Shown: positions 27,702 to 36,057 of the stretch, piece after piece | Position numbering within the stretch: position 1 is the stretch's first letter | Layout: each line of letters opens with the position of its first letter | Assembly (NCBI GenBank): GCA_022008415.1 | Contig: JAIRBC010000002.1 | Location: 1 to 64,000 of the forward strand | Reading direction: 5' to 3' | Length of the DNA: 64,000 bases | Source: Cerina litoralis | GTDB taxonomy: Bacteria > Bacteroidota > Bacteroidia > Flavobacteriales > Flavobacteriaceae | Notes under the pieces: generated by a model | Databases searched by the model: none | Told to the model about the DNA's origin: nothing | What the model saw: only the letters and a program-made list of their open reading frames with translations | Position numbers and translations under genes: made by a program

Positions 27702-28196
27702 ATGATGTTACATATTCTTACGACCGGGGGCACAATCGAAGGGTTGGATTATAATGAAAAAGATAGAGGCCGCGAGAAATCGAATTTTTCAATTAAAGCA
27801 TTTCTTGAGGCTGCAAATGTCTCATTCCAATATAACATCGAAGAAGTCTTTACACTCGATAGCCGATTCATTTCACAGGAACACCGTGAAAGTTTAGCCA
27901 ACAAAATAAGAGCTGTCGATTCGGATAAAATTTTAATAACCCACGGTACTTACACCATGGAGGATACCGCGAAATACATCGGAAATCTTAAGTTTAACAA
28001 AACAATTGTTCTGACAGGTTCTTTCATTTTGGGCACATCTGCAAAAACCGATGCGCCGTTCAATTTAGGCTTTGCAATTAGCTCATTGCAATTTTTAAAG
28101 CCGGATGTTTATGTCGCTATGAACGGAGAAGTCTTTCATTGGGGCAATGTTACTAAAAACCTAGAGACCAACAAATTTGAGTATAAAAATGAATAG
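27702..28196 (+). CDS. Single-domain asparaginase-like protein
   Basis: A 164-residue protein matching only the N-terminal domain of type I L-asparaginases: TTGGTIEG at residues 7-14 (nucleophile threonine region) and THGTYTMEDTA near residue 83, where typical enzymes have HGTDTM (here Asp is replaced by Tyr). The C-terminal domain of about 150 residues is absent, and the gene ends with a normal stop three bases before the next gene. It may bind or act on a small amide, or be a degenerate enzyme with a signalling role; the sequence does not decide. Confidence 0.75.
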   Translation: MMLHILTTGGTIEGLDYNEKDRGREKSNFSIKAFLEAANVSFQYNIEEVFTLDSRFISQEHRESLANKIRAVDSDKILITHGTYTMEDTAKYIGNLKFNKTIVLTGSFILGTSAKTDAPFNLGFAISSLQFLKPDVYVAMNGEVFHWGNVTKNLETNKFEYKNE

Positions 28197-28198
28197 GA

Positions 28199-29116
28199 AT
28201 GTTTGGCACATCGATACATTGGACGACGTTCTTCTATCTTTTGATAGATGTCTTCCTATTGCTTTTTGCCCTTATCCAATCTTCAAGAAATCGATATAGC
28301 AACCTAACCAGATATTTGGTGCTGGCCGGATTATTCGTCCTTTACAACCTAACAGGAGGGTTCTTGCCATTTGACGGTTTTCCTGGCCCATTTATACTCC
28401 AGTATATTATTACCTATGGGGTGGCCCTTACAATGGGGATATATTTGTTCCATTATATTTACAGGGAATATGACATCCATTTTCTGAATGTCCATTTGAC
28501 AATTTCGAACCTCTCTATTTATGCTACGCTATGTTTTTTCGGGTTATATCTTCTGCCCTATTATTTTACTAAATCCATCGATATAGCCAGAGTGTGCTTT
28601 ACGGTTCCGGTATCGCTCATTTGTCTGTATTTTTTATGGGCTTTCTACAAGAGGATTTCAAAACCGAAAAATCCGAACAAATTTGTCCTACGGCGTAACA
28701 AGCTTTCACTTCTGAGCGTAAGCTGCATGGTTCTCTTACCGATTTTGACCGTGATCGGGGACTATCAATGGTTGACATTTACGATAGTGAACACCTCATT
28801 TTACGCGATAACGGCAATAGAGATCGACAGATATCTCTATTTTTTGGAACATAAGAAAGAAATGAGTGCCTTGTTGAATTATTACAATACCGAAAGGAAC
28901 AAGGAGATAACACCCAAATTTTTCAATCGAGGTTTGACCGGTAGGGAAATCGAAATTGCAATGTCGGTTTTGGATAAAAGATCATACAAAGAAATTGGGG
29001 AGGAATATTTTATTGCCGAAAAAACAGCATCAAAACACGCTTCGAACATCTTCAAAAAAACCGGGGTTAAAAACAGAAAGGAGTTTCTCAAGCGCTTCGG
29101 CAAGACAAAAAAATAG
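28199..29116 (+). CDS. Membrane protein with C-terminal LuxR-type HTH
   Basis: A 305-residue one-component regulator: about seven hydrophobic helices in residues 1-220 and a cytoplasmic LuxR/FixJ-type helix-turn-helix at 245-300 (LTGREIEIAMSVLDKRSYKEI; EKTASKHASNIFKKTGVKNR). The membrane part would sense a signal and the HTH bind DNA at the membrane. It starts two bases after the asparaginase-like gene, so the two are surely co-transcribed. Its target is unknown; the element's own excision or transfer genes are an obvious possibility. Confidence 0.82.
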   Translation: MFGTSIHWTTFFYLLIDVFLLLFALIQSSRNRYSNLTRYLVLAGLFVLYNLTGGFLPFDGFPGPFILQYIITYGVALTMGIYLFHYIYREYDIHFLNVHLTISNLSIYATLCFFGLYLLPYYFTKSIDIARVCFTVPVSLICLYFLWAFYKRISKPKNPNKFVLRRNKLSLLSVSCMVLLPILTVIGDYQWLTFTIVNTSFYAITAIEIDRYLYFLEHKKEMSALLNYYNTERNKEITPKFFNRGLTGREIEIAMSVLDKRSYKEIGEEYFIAEKTASKHASNIFKKTGVKNRKEFLKRFGKTKK

Positions 29117-29418
29117 TTTACAACTTCGCTGACCTTTCGTTGAGCATTGACTATCAGACTGAAAGAGTGAATACGTATGGAAATACGTAATTCTCCGTAG
29201 TCATTTACGTTATAAATTCAAAATTGAAATAGCGAGACTTCATATCTTTAATCCACAACTTCCTACCCTAAATTTGTGTAATGAAGAACGAGGATATCAT
29301 TGACCATTCCCTCAATATCCATCGGTATAAAGGATTGAGTTTTTGCAGGCCACCTAGTTGACTTTCGTAAATTCTTCTTCCATTAGCAGTTGGATTTAAA
29401 CTGGTTCAATGGAAGGCT
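29117..29418. other. 302-base region upstream of the rteC-like gene
   Basis: It contains TAAATTTG at 29,269-29,276, a likely -7 box for the rteC-like gene with a leader of about 135 bases, and the motif TTGACTTTCGT at 29,358-29,368. A 26-codon open frame (29,281-29,361) ends inside this motif but would start at or before the predicted transcript start, so I do not call it a gene. Confidence 0.5.
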
Positions 29419-30252
29419 ATGAAATTAAGATCATTATCAGAAGAACTTGCCCAAGACCTGGATGAAATCAAGCTTCAATACGAAGACATTTTAGAAAGGG
29501 CCTACCGATCGATAGAGGTCTGCCGTAACCTGCTGAGTACGTTGAAAAAGGAAATCCTGAAGGACGGGTTTGAAACGATTCAGGAAGAAATCCATTTTTT
29601 TAAGATTACGAAACAGATTCCGCTCGTACAGCTCATCTACTTTTCCGAAATACATTCGTTCGAAATCCAATTCCCTAAAGCGGATAAAAAAAGCCAGCGA
29701 AAATGCCTTAAAAGGAAAATCGAAAAACTGAACCGATTCTTTCTCTACAATCTCGATTTCGGTCGCTATGTAGATTCAGGGGCTACACACTTTGACAAGG
29801 AATATTATACCAGGGATTATCTGGATCATTACCATATAACAACCTCAAAGTTCTACTTCCAAGACCCCGAATTCTGTACGCCGCGTGATATGCTGCTAGG
29901 CAAGTACCAGGCCTACAACTCTTTCATTGTCTATTTGGACAATAGACTGTTCAATCTGCGGAATTCCCGTAATGGTCGAATGGTGCCCGACCCTTCCAAA
30001 AAATTGCATTGGCCTTTTAGCAATGCAGATTATGTGGAGCTTCTGTATGCTTTATGTGCCAAAGGTCTAGGCAGACAAGACAACCTTAGCATGATGAAAG
30101 TTTCCAAACGACTTCAGGAAATTTTTGATTTTGTCCCGAAGGATATCTATAAAACCTTTCAAAGCATCAAAGGCCGAAAGAACAGTAGAACATTGTTTCT
30201 TGATGAATTGGCAATTTCCTTACTTTCCGAAATGGACAAGAGTGAAGAATAA
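29419..30252 (+). CDS. RteC-like regulator of element excision
   Basis: A 277-residue cytoplasmic protein resembling RteC, the CTnDOT regulator that turns on the excision operon. Shared features are an N-terminal alpha-helical stretch with heptads, KITKQIPLVQLIYFSEIHSFE near residue 62, the aromatic YNLDFGRYVDSG region near 110, and a C-terminal winged-helix-like segment (NADYVELLYALCAKG). No RteA/RteB two-component pair is next to it; the membrane LuxR protein upstream may take the sensor role. Regulation by tetracycline is not implied because no tet gene is present. Confidence 0.85.
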   Translation: MKLRSLSEELAQDLDEIKLQYEDILERAYRSIEVCRNLLSTLKKEILKDGFETIQEEIHFFKITKQIPLVQLIYFSEIHSFEIQFPKADKKSQRKCLKRKIEKLNRFFLYNLDFGRYVDSGATHFDKEYYTRDYLDHYHITTSKFYFQDPEFCTPRDMLLGKYQAYNSFIVYLDNRLFNLRNSRNGRMVPDPSKKLHWPFSNADYVELLYALCAKGLGRQDNLSMMKVSKRLQEIFDFVPKDIYKTFQSIKGRKNSRTLFLDELAISLLSEMDKSEE

Positions 30253-30571
30253 GTCCTCCTAATACTCATATTTCCTACATCCGAATTGTTAAAAAAGGGC
30301 CTTACTACGGTGGTACTACGGTCCTTCTCCTTTAAAGAGAAAGGGCATTTGCTTTTATGGTATTTGCTCCTACAATTTCGGAACGGACACTATTATCCCC
30401 TTCAAAATTCATCAAATTTCATGATGTTAAATTTTGACCGTAGTACGGCCATACTGGGGAAGAAAACTCAATAATACACTTCAAATTTGTAGAACGAAAG
30501 TCAAATCCTGCAAGGGGCTGTCAAATTAGTTGAAAGCAATGCGATGGCCCTTTCTTTAAAACCGTTCTACA
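30253..30571. other. 319-base regulatory region with inverted repeats
   Basis: It contains GTACTACGGTC at 30,313-30,323 and its exact complement GACCGTAGTAC at 30,436-30,446, plus another half copy TTACTACGGT at 30,302-30,311. The complement of GATTTGACTTTCGT lies at 30,494-30,507. A 62-codon open frame here has no support. This is a plausible operator region for RteC or the HTH protein that follows. Confidence 0.55.
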
Positions 30572-30856
30572 ATGCCCACAAGCATCATTACTACAGACGA
30601 CCTCCGGGAATTCAAAATGGAATTGCTCGATGATATTAAAAACCTACTTTCCAAACAAGCTGCCGGAAAACTTAAAAAGTACCTCAAATCCTCCGAAGTA
30701 ATGGAGATGCTCCAAGTTAGTCCAGGTACCTTACAGAACCTACGCATCAACGGCACATTGCCCTATTCCAAAGTGGGCGGTATCATCTACTACGATACCG
30801 AGGATATCCAGAAAGCAATGTCACAGAACAGGGTAGATAACAAAATCGGTCAATGA
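30572..30856 (+). CDS. Excisionase-like helix-turn-helix protein
   Basis: A 94-residue protein with a MerR/HTH_17-type DNA-binding domain at residues 40-88: SSEVMEMLQVSPGTLQNLRI, then GTLPYSKVGGIIYYDTEDI, the winged-helix pattern of Xis2d-type excision factors in Bacteroides elements. The N-terminal 35 residues are helical. It follows the rteC-like gene, as excision genes do in CTnDOT, and precedes the replication-like pair by three bases. Confidence 0.82.
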   Translation: MPTSIITTDDLREFKMELLDDIKNLLSKQAAGKLKKYLKSSEVMEMLQVSPGTLQNLRINGTLPYSKVGGIIYYDTEDIQKAMSQNRVDNKIGQ

Positions 30857-30859
30857 TGC

Positions 30860-31543
30860 ATGAACTATATAAGACATCTCAACGCGGTATTTCAGCAATT
30901 TTCGATGGATTCCAGATTGAACCCGACCCATATCAGCCTGTACATAGCCTTGTTCCAGTTCTGGAACATCTATCGGTTTCCCGAGGTATTCTTCATCAAC
31001 CGGGAAGAAGTGATGTCAATGGCTAAAATCGGGTCGAAGGCAACCTATCATCGCTGCCTGACAGGATTGAACGATTGGAAATATATCCGCTATATGCCTT
31101 CCCATAATCCGTACAAGGGCAGCCAGGTCAAGATGCTCAAATTCGGTACAAGTAGTGGAACGACCACCGGTACAAGTAGTGATAGGACTCCCGGTACGAC
31201 CAGTGAACAAGCAGTGGAACAAGCGTTAGTATCTAATATAAACAGTAATAAACATACTACAAACCTTAATAAACGAGGGCTCCCAAAAAATGAAAAAGAG
31301 GTTTTGGATTTTTTCAAAAATCAAAGGTGGCCGGCAAAGGAGGCGAAAAAATTCTTTAACCACTATTCCTCGATCGGATGGATGACCAATGGTAAACTGG
31401 AAATCATCGATTGGCACGCTACGGCCGAAAACTGGATGATCAGGGACGGGGAAATCAAAACGGAAAAAACGAAGAACGAACTGTCTCAAAAACGGGACAA
31501 CCTCAAAACTGTTAAAAACAAAGACTATGGACAACCCCTCTAA
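30860..31543 (+). CDS. Putative replication initiator or primosomal-type protein
   Basis: A 227-residue protein with an N-terminal winged helix (NPTHISLYIALFQFWNIYRF; AKIGSKATYHRCLTGLNDW), a Ser/Thr-rich linker (about 93-120), and a C-terminal DnaT/DnaD-like segment (WPAKEAKKFFNHYSSIGW; IIDWHATAENWM). This layout matches phage-O-like primosomal proteins that work with a helicase loader, and a DnaC-like ATPase overlaps its 3' end by 17 bases. I infer autonomous rolling-circle or theta replication of the excised element. A transcriptional role cannot be excluded. Confidence 0.65.
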   Translation: MNYIRHLNAVFQQFSMDSRLNPTHISLYIALFQFWNIYRFPEVFFINREEVMSMAKIGSKATYHRCLTGLNDWKYIRYMPSHNPYKGSQVKMLKFGTSSGTTTGTSSDRTPGTTSEQAVEQALVSNINSNKHTTNLNKRGLPKNEKEVLDFFKNQRWPAKEAKKFFNHYSSIGWMTNGKLEIIDWHATAENWMIRDGEIKTEKTKNELSQKRDNLKTVKNKDYGQPL

Positions 31544-32189
31544 AATTATCGAAGACGGTGTAGCATTTTCCCTGGGAACGTTCGATGGAAAAAATGTGCT
31601 CTACGATTTTGACAAAATCCTGATTTACCTGAAAGCCAAGGGCAAATTGCTTTTTGGCAAACATTTCAAGATTTACGACGGGGACAGGGATATCGTTTTC
31701 AAGCTGTGCAATTATTTCATCCGCGAAAAGGCATTCTGTCAAAAGGAAGGTATCGACCCCGACAAAGGCATTCTCCTGTCCGGTCCCGTGGGATGTGGCA
31801 AGACCAGTCTGATGAAACTCCTGCGCCATCTTGTCCCGTTACAACGCCCTTATGAAATAATTCCTTGCCGGAACGTGACCTTTAGTTTTAATCACTTGGG
31901 ATACAAGACCATCGAGGAGTTCGGCGATTCAAGATTCTATTGCTTTGATGATCTGGGCATTGAACCGACTGGTCGCCACTACGGTACTGATTGCAACGTT
32001 ATGGGCGAGGTGCTGCTGTCCCGATACGAGCTCTATCAACAGACCAAAACCAAAATTAAGACCCATGCCACCACGAACCTTAACGCGGAGGAACTGGAAG
32101 AACGTTACGGCAACCGGGTACGTAGCCGGATGCGGGAACTTTTTAATCTGATTGCCTTTGATAAGAATACTAATGATAAACGCAAATAG
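31527..32189 (+). CDS. DnaC-like P-loop ATPase
   Basis: A 220-residue AAA+ ATPase with Walker A SGPVGCGKTS near residue 77 and Walker B FYCFDDLGIE near 136, and a sensor region HATTNLNAEELEERYG near 182, the DnaC/IstB helicase-loader pattern. It overlaps the preceding primosomal-type gene by 17 bases, implying coupled translation. IstB-type transposition helpers are the main alternative, but no istA is nearby. Confidence 0.8.
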   Translation: MDNPSKIIEDGVAFSLGTFDGKNVLYDFDKILIYLKAKGKLLFGKHFKIYDGDRDIVFKLCNYFIREKAFCQKEGIDPDKGILLSGPVGCGKTSLMKLLRHLVPLQRPYEIIPCRNVTFSFNHLGYKTIEEFGDSRFYCFDDLGIEPTGRHYGTDCNVMGEVLLSRYELYQQTKTKIKTHATTNLNAEELEERYGNRVRSRMRELFNLIAFDKNTNDKRK

Positions 32190-32191
32190 TT

Positions 32192-33313
32192 ATGAAAATA
32201 GCCACTTTCAACATCCAAAATCTGTTCCATCGGGACAGGAGCCTTTTAGAAAAGCCTTATGGCAAATGTGTAGCCGATTGGATCAACGAACTTGATCACT
32301 TGATGCGGGAGAACAACCGTGCATCGACCAATGCCGAGCGAATTCAGGAACTCACGTTCTTGTTGGGATTTGATAAGACCTATGACGTTCCCTACGCCGT
32401 AATGCGTAAACGGGCAGGATTTCTGTTTCTAAAAGGGATGAACTATTCCAAGGAACTAAAAGCCGGGGAAATGACCGATTGGAACGGATGGATTGCCTTG
32501 CAGACCGTACCGTTGGATCCGGTGGCCGTCAAAAATAAAGCGAGGGTCATCGCCGAACTGAACACCGATATTCTGCTTTTACAGGAAATCGAGGACAGGG
32601 CTTCGTTGGAAGAATTCAATGCCCAGCTGCTACCTGATTTTGATTGCGAACCATTTCAGGAAGTAGCAGTAGTTCAAGGTAGCGACAACCGGGGCCGGGA
32701 AATGGGCATAATGCTCAAAAATGGCCATCGGATCAAATCCGTTAAAAGTCACCGGATTGATATTGCAGATAGCCCAAACCCAAATAAGGAAATCTTTCAA
32801 TACGAACTTGAAACGCCGGCAGAACAGACGATTTGGCTACTTTCCGCTCAACTACAGGAAGAAACCAAGGACAAGGAAATATCGGATATCTTTCGCAAAA
32901 AAGAGGCCCAGAAGATTGCCGATGTTTATGGCGGGCTGTGGGAAAACGGTCAAAGAAATATCATAGTTACGGGAACATTTAACGCAGTTTCGTACTGCGA
33001 TACGCTTTCACCTTTATTTCGCGATACCAAGATGAAAGACGTTACCAGACACCAATCGTTCAAAGCGGACTTTGACAATGGAAGTGATGCCACTTATTAT
33101 AGATTGGGCGCATACCGTATGGGGGTAAATATAAAGCAAAAAGATTACCTATTGCTTTCGCCAAACCTTTTCCGAAGAGTAACGAATAGCGGGCTTAACC
33201 GCAAAGCGGTCTGGCCAGATAAAAGGCCAAAGTGGCCGGTCTATTCGTCAATGCAGAATTTAAAACAGGCTGCGAGTGAACATCCTGCGGTTTGGGCGGA
33301 TATAGATATATAG
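32192..33313 (+). CDS. Endonuclease/exonuclease/phosphatase family protein
   Basis: A 373-residue member of the EEP superfamily (DNase I/exonuclease III fold). Metal-site residues appear in IATFNIQNLF (N7), LLLQEIED (glutamate near 129), a GTFNAVSYCD stretch (near 254) in place of the usual GDFN, and SEHPAVWADI at the C-terminus as the SDHxxV equivalent. It starts two bases after the ATPase, in the same operon. Substrate (DNA, phospholipid or other) is not determined. No signal peptide is present. Confidence 0.8.
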   Translation: MKIATFNIQNLFHRDRSLLEKPYGKCVADWINELDHLMRENNRASTNAERIQELTFLLGFDKTYDVPYAVMRKRAGFLFLKGMNYSKELKAGEMTDWNGWIALQTVPLDPVAVKNKARVIAELNTDILLLQEIEDRASLEEFNAQLLPDFDCEPFQEVAVVQGSDNRGREMGIMLKNGHRIKSVKSHRIDIADSPNPNKEIFQYELETPAEQTIWLLSAQLQEETKDKEISDIFRKKEAQKIADVYGGLWENGQRNIIVTGTFNAVSYCDTLSPLFRDTKMKDVTRHQSFKADFDNGSDATYYRLGAYRMGVNIKQKDYLLLSPNLFRRVTNSGLNRKAVWPDKRPKWPVYSSMQNLKQAASEHPAVWADIDI

Positions 33314-33474
33314 CATTTTGGCGATTTAATTTCCTTCGAAGGTGCTGGTTCCTTCGCGACATCATTTAAGGGAAGAGTAAATTGAACAGGAAACGTATAT
33401 ACTTTCTCTAGGGACATTCAGAAGTTAAATAACCTATTGATTATCAGTTAAATAATCCGTATCTTAGAGTGAAC

Positions 33475-33520
33475 AAAACCCCGAAAATGAGTCGTTAGCT
33501 CGAAAAACGGGGTTTTTATC
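33475..33520 (+). terminator. Hairpin terminator inside the IS left end
   Basis: AAAACCCCG (33,475-33,483) pairs with CGGGGTTTT (33,508-33,516), with an inner GAG/CTC pairing and a T run on the plus strand. It sits ahead of the transposase start, a known way of limiting expression from outside promoters. Confidence 0.75.
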
Positions 33521-33529
33521 TAAGGTGTT

Positions 33530-34888
33530 ATGTCCAAGATACGAAGAATCCGCGATTTCCAGCACACTTTTTCATTCTCCTCCCAAGAGCAGCAGTTCAA
33601 CGTTTTCCACGACCGTTTTCTGAAATCCGATCTTGGTAGGATATACCGGGCCGTTCCATGGGACGGCATGGTCTCGGCCCTCGGCCTGAAGGAGGCCAAA
33701 AAAGGCCCGAAGGCCATCTTCTCCCCCCGGGGCAAGGTCGCCCTTATGTTCCTCAAGCATTATGCCGACTGCTCCGACAGGAAACTTGTCGAAGGGCTCA
33801 ACGGGAACCTGGACTGGCAGTTCTTCTGCGGCATCTATATCGGTACCGATCGCCTGGAAAACTTCAAGATCGTCAGCGAGATCCGGTCGGAACTCGGGGG
33901 AAAGCTCGACATCGACGCCCTGCAGAAGGTCCTCTACGGGCACTGGTCGCCCCACATGGAGGGCATGAACGCCGTTACCATGGACGCCACGTGCTACGAG
34001 AGCCACATGCGGTACCCTACCAACGTGAAATTGCTCTGGGAATGTACCGACTGGCTGCAACGCCTGCTCAAGAAGGTATGCAGGGAAAACAAGTCCGCCA
34101 TGCCGCGCAGCAAGTACCTGAAGTGGAAAAAGCGGTACGTGTCCTACAGCAAGATGAGAAGGAAGACCAAGAAGAAGCGGCAGGCGCTGACCAGGGCCCT
34201 GCTCCTGCTGACCGAAAAGTTCTCCCTTGAACTGGACCGCTGGGAAAAAGAGTACGGGCTTTCCTTTACCGTGGACCAATATGTACGCAGGGCGGCGGCC
34301 AAGAAGGCGCACGCACAGCAGCACGCACTGTTCCACCATGGGGTGAGGCCCGAGGGCCGCATCGTCAGCCTGGACAGACCCTACGTCAGGCCGATCGTCA
34401 GGGGCAAGGAGAAAAAGCCGGTGGAGTTCGGCGCCAAGGTGCACAAGTTCCAAGTGGGCGGCATCGGCTTTATCGAGCACCTTTCTTTCGACGCCTTCCA
34501 CGAGGGGATACGGTTCCGAAAGACCGTCCTCGATGTCCAGGGGCTGACCCGGACAAAGGTCAAGATCGTCGGGGCCGATGCCATCTACGCGACCAACAAA
34601 AATCGGAAGTTCGCCACCGGGAACGGCATCGGCACCGACTTCAAGCGGAAGGGAAGGGCCGGCAAACATGAGGGACACCGTAAAAAACTGGCCGCCGCCA
34701 TCACAAAGGAAAGGGCCGCCCGCCTGGAGGGCAGCTTCGGCAACGACAAGGAACACTACGGCCTCAAACGTATACATGCCCGCACCAAGGCCACGGAGAT
34801 ACTTTGGATATTCTTCGGCATCCACACCGCCAACGCCCTTGAGATCGGCAGGCGGATGGCCAAGGCCCGCCTGGCAAAAGCAGCCTGA
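33530..34888 (+). CDS. DDE transposase
   Basis: A 452-residue transposase of the IS1182/IS5-like kind with an N-terminal DUF772-type domain (RGKVALMFLKHYADCSDRKL). The DDE triad is D152 in TMDATCYES, D350 in VGADAIYATN, and E400 in EGSFGNDKEHYG. It appears intact. Codon use is GC-rich, unlike neighbours, which also produces a long but meaningless frame on the other strand. Confidence 0.92.
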   Translation: MSKIRRIRDFQHTFSFSSQEQQFNVFHDRFLKSDLGRIYRAVPWDGMVSALGLKEAKKGPKAIFSPRGKVALMFLKHYADCSDRKLVEGLNGNLDWQFFCGIYIGTDRLENFKIVSEIRSELGGKLDIDALQKVLYGHWSPHMEGMNAVTMDATCYESHMRYPTNVKLLWECTDWLQRLLKKVCRENKSAMPRSKYLKWKKRYVSYSKMRRKTKKKRQALTRALLLLTEKFSLELDRWEKEYGLSFTVDQYVRRAAAKKAHAQQHALFHHGVRPEGRIVSLDRPYVRPIVRGKEKKPVEFGAKVHKFQVGGIGFIEHLSFDAFHEGIRFRKTVLDVQGLTRTKVKIVGADAIYATNKNRKFATGNGIGTDFKRKGRAGKHEGHRKKLAAAITKERAARLEGSFGNDKEHYGLKRIHARTKATEILWIFFGIHTANALEIGRRMAKARLAKAA

Positions 34889-35252
34889 GCCTCCCGCATA
34901 CCGGGGGCCAAGGGATACTTATGCCCTGTCCTGACCGGAACGGCCCGAAATCCGCCCTCCCGAACCGAAAAGACCCGAAGGGCGACCCCGGAAATCGAAA
35001 ATGCCGCCCGACGTCTACGGTCGAACGGCACCGACCTTGGATTTTACCGAAAAAAGGACTTACTCCTGAATATCCCTCTCTAAAAACTACCCGTTATATA
35101 TCTGGCGATATCCAAAACTCTATAAATTATTCGAAAAAGCTTAACCTCGTACTACCTGTATAAAAGAAATATGCATACCGGTACGCATATCCTTCGTTGC
35201 CAGTAATAGGAAAACTCACTCAACTAAAAATCAATTAACCAAAATAAAAACT
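34889..35252. other. IS right end and downstream spacer
   Basis: It contains 188 bases of non-coding IS right end, the target duplication, then host element DNA. A near-perfect 22-bp palindrome ATATGCATACCGGTACGCAT.. lies at 35,169-35,190, one mismatch between halves; it could be an operator or terminator for the EEP operon. No gene is seen. Confidence 0.5.
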
Positions 35253-35639
35253 ATGAAAAAAGTTCTATTGTTTATCATAGCAATTCCAATCGGACTTATC
35301 GCATCAATGATACTGCCTAACCTATTTTCAAAAATATTCACCATATTTATTCCATTTGATTCGATTACTAATTTTCTCGATATTTATTTTATGAAATTTA
35401 TTAGTGGTTGGATTGCGGTTGGTATAACCGTAATAATAGTTCCTTCGCACAAAATATTATTTGGTTTAATTATGTTAGGCCTTAATTTATTATCCGCTTA
35501 TTATATGTTTATAAGCATAGGAGATGAATTCAATTATCTATTCGTTGTAGGTGGAATTCTTCCTTTAATCTTTACATTTTTAGAATATTCTAATAAGAAA
35601 ACAGACCCAGTTCACGATTCAAAATTTCCTGGTTATTAA
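35253..35639 (+). CDS. Hypothetical membrane protein, 128 aa
   Basis: Not recognised. It has four hydrophobic segments (roughly 3-20, 45-65, 68-88, 95-112) and a polar tail. It is AT-rich compared with the transfer genes, which points to recent acquisition as cargo. It has an A-rich translation start (AAAATAAAAACT before ATG). It is followed 121 bases later by a small lipoprotein gene, also AT-rich. Confidence 0.6.
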   Translation: MKKVLLFIIAIPIGLIASMILPNLFSKIFTIFIPFDSITNFLDIYFMKFISGWIAVGITVIIVPSHKILFGLIMLGLNLLSAYYMFISIGDEFNYLFVVGGILPLIFTFLEYSNKKTDPVHDSKFPGY

Positions 35640-35760
35640 ACTACTTTTAAAATTTAACCATTACCAAAAATGAAATTAAAAATATAATTATTAAATAAAA
35701 AAGAAGTTTTAAATAGGTTCTTATGATAGAAAATTAATTAACATTTAATACATAATAAAT

Positions 35761-36057
35761 ATGAAAAGACTATTAATACTACTCTCCATTATATTATTAA
35801 CATCCTGTAATGCTTACAAAGATATTCCTGTAGAGGATTTATCTTTGGGAATGACAATAGAACAAGTCCAAAGTATTGTGAAAAAACAATTAGTTCAAGT
35901 AGCAATCAATTCTGACAACGAAGGCGAAAAACAAGTTTTTCAAGTACAAAAAAGAATTGTTCGAGGAGGAATTGCAAGGCAACAAAGATATAATCTCTAT
36001 TTTATTAATAGGAAATTAGTTAAGTATGAAAAGGATTCTGAAAAATTCTCATTTTAA
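35761..36057 (+). CDS. Hypothetical small lipoprotein, 98 aa
   Basis: A signal peptide with lipobox LTSC (Cys at residue 16) marks an exported lipoprotein. The body (LSLGMTIEQVQSIV, then a beta-rich stretch) resembles the BamE/SmpA fold, where GMT-x-x-Q-V is characteristic, but the resemblance is weak. Probably outer membrane. The function is not assigned. Confidence 0.6.
   Translation: MKRLLILLSIILLTSCNAYKDIPVEDLSLGMTIEQVQSIVKKQLVQVAINSDNEGEKQVFQVQKRIVRGGIARQQRYNLYFINRKLVKYEKDSEKFSF

Larger units (their letters stand above)
33411..35076 (+). mobile_element. Complete 1,666-bp insertion sequence (IS1182/IS5-like)
   Basis: Imperfect terminal inverted repeats GGGACATTCAGAAGTTAA (33,411-33,428) and the complement of CTTACTCCTGAATATCCC (35,059-35,076) match at 14 of 18 positions. 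A 6-bp direct repeat TCTCTA flanks both ends (33,405-33,410 and 35,077-35,082), the expected target duplication. One transposase gene fills it. A hairpin inside the left end (33,475-33,516) may block readthrough. The element is much more GC-rich than its surroundings, so it arrived from a different background. It landed in non-coding DNA after the EEP gene. Confidence 0.88.

Noticed and set aside
29281-29361. 26-codon leader-peptide-like frame before the rteC-like gene
   Set aside because: The predicted transcript begins at or after its ATG, so it may not be translated; no repeated regulatory codons are seen.
30286-30474. 62-codon open frame between the rteC-like and HTH genes
   Set aside because: It covers the inverted repeats, has no translation signal and no recognisable protein features.
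33572-34825. 417-codon open frame opposite the transposase
   Set aside because: It is an antisense shadow caused by GC-rich codons of the transposase; its protein is low in complexity and matches no known family.
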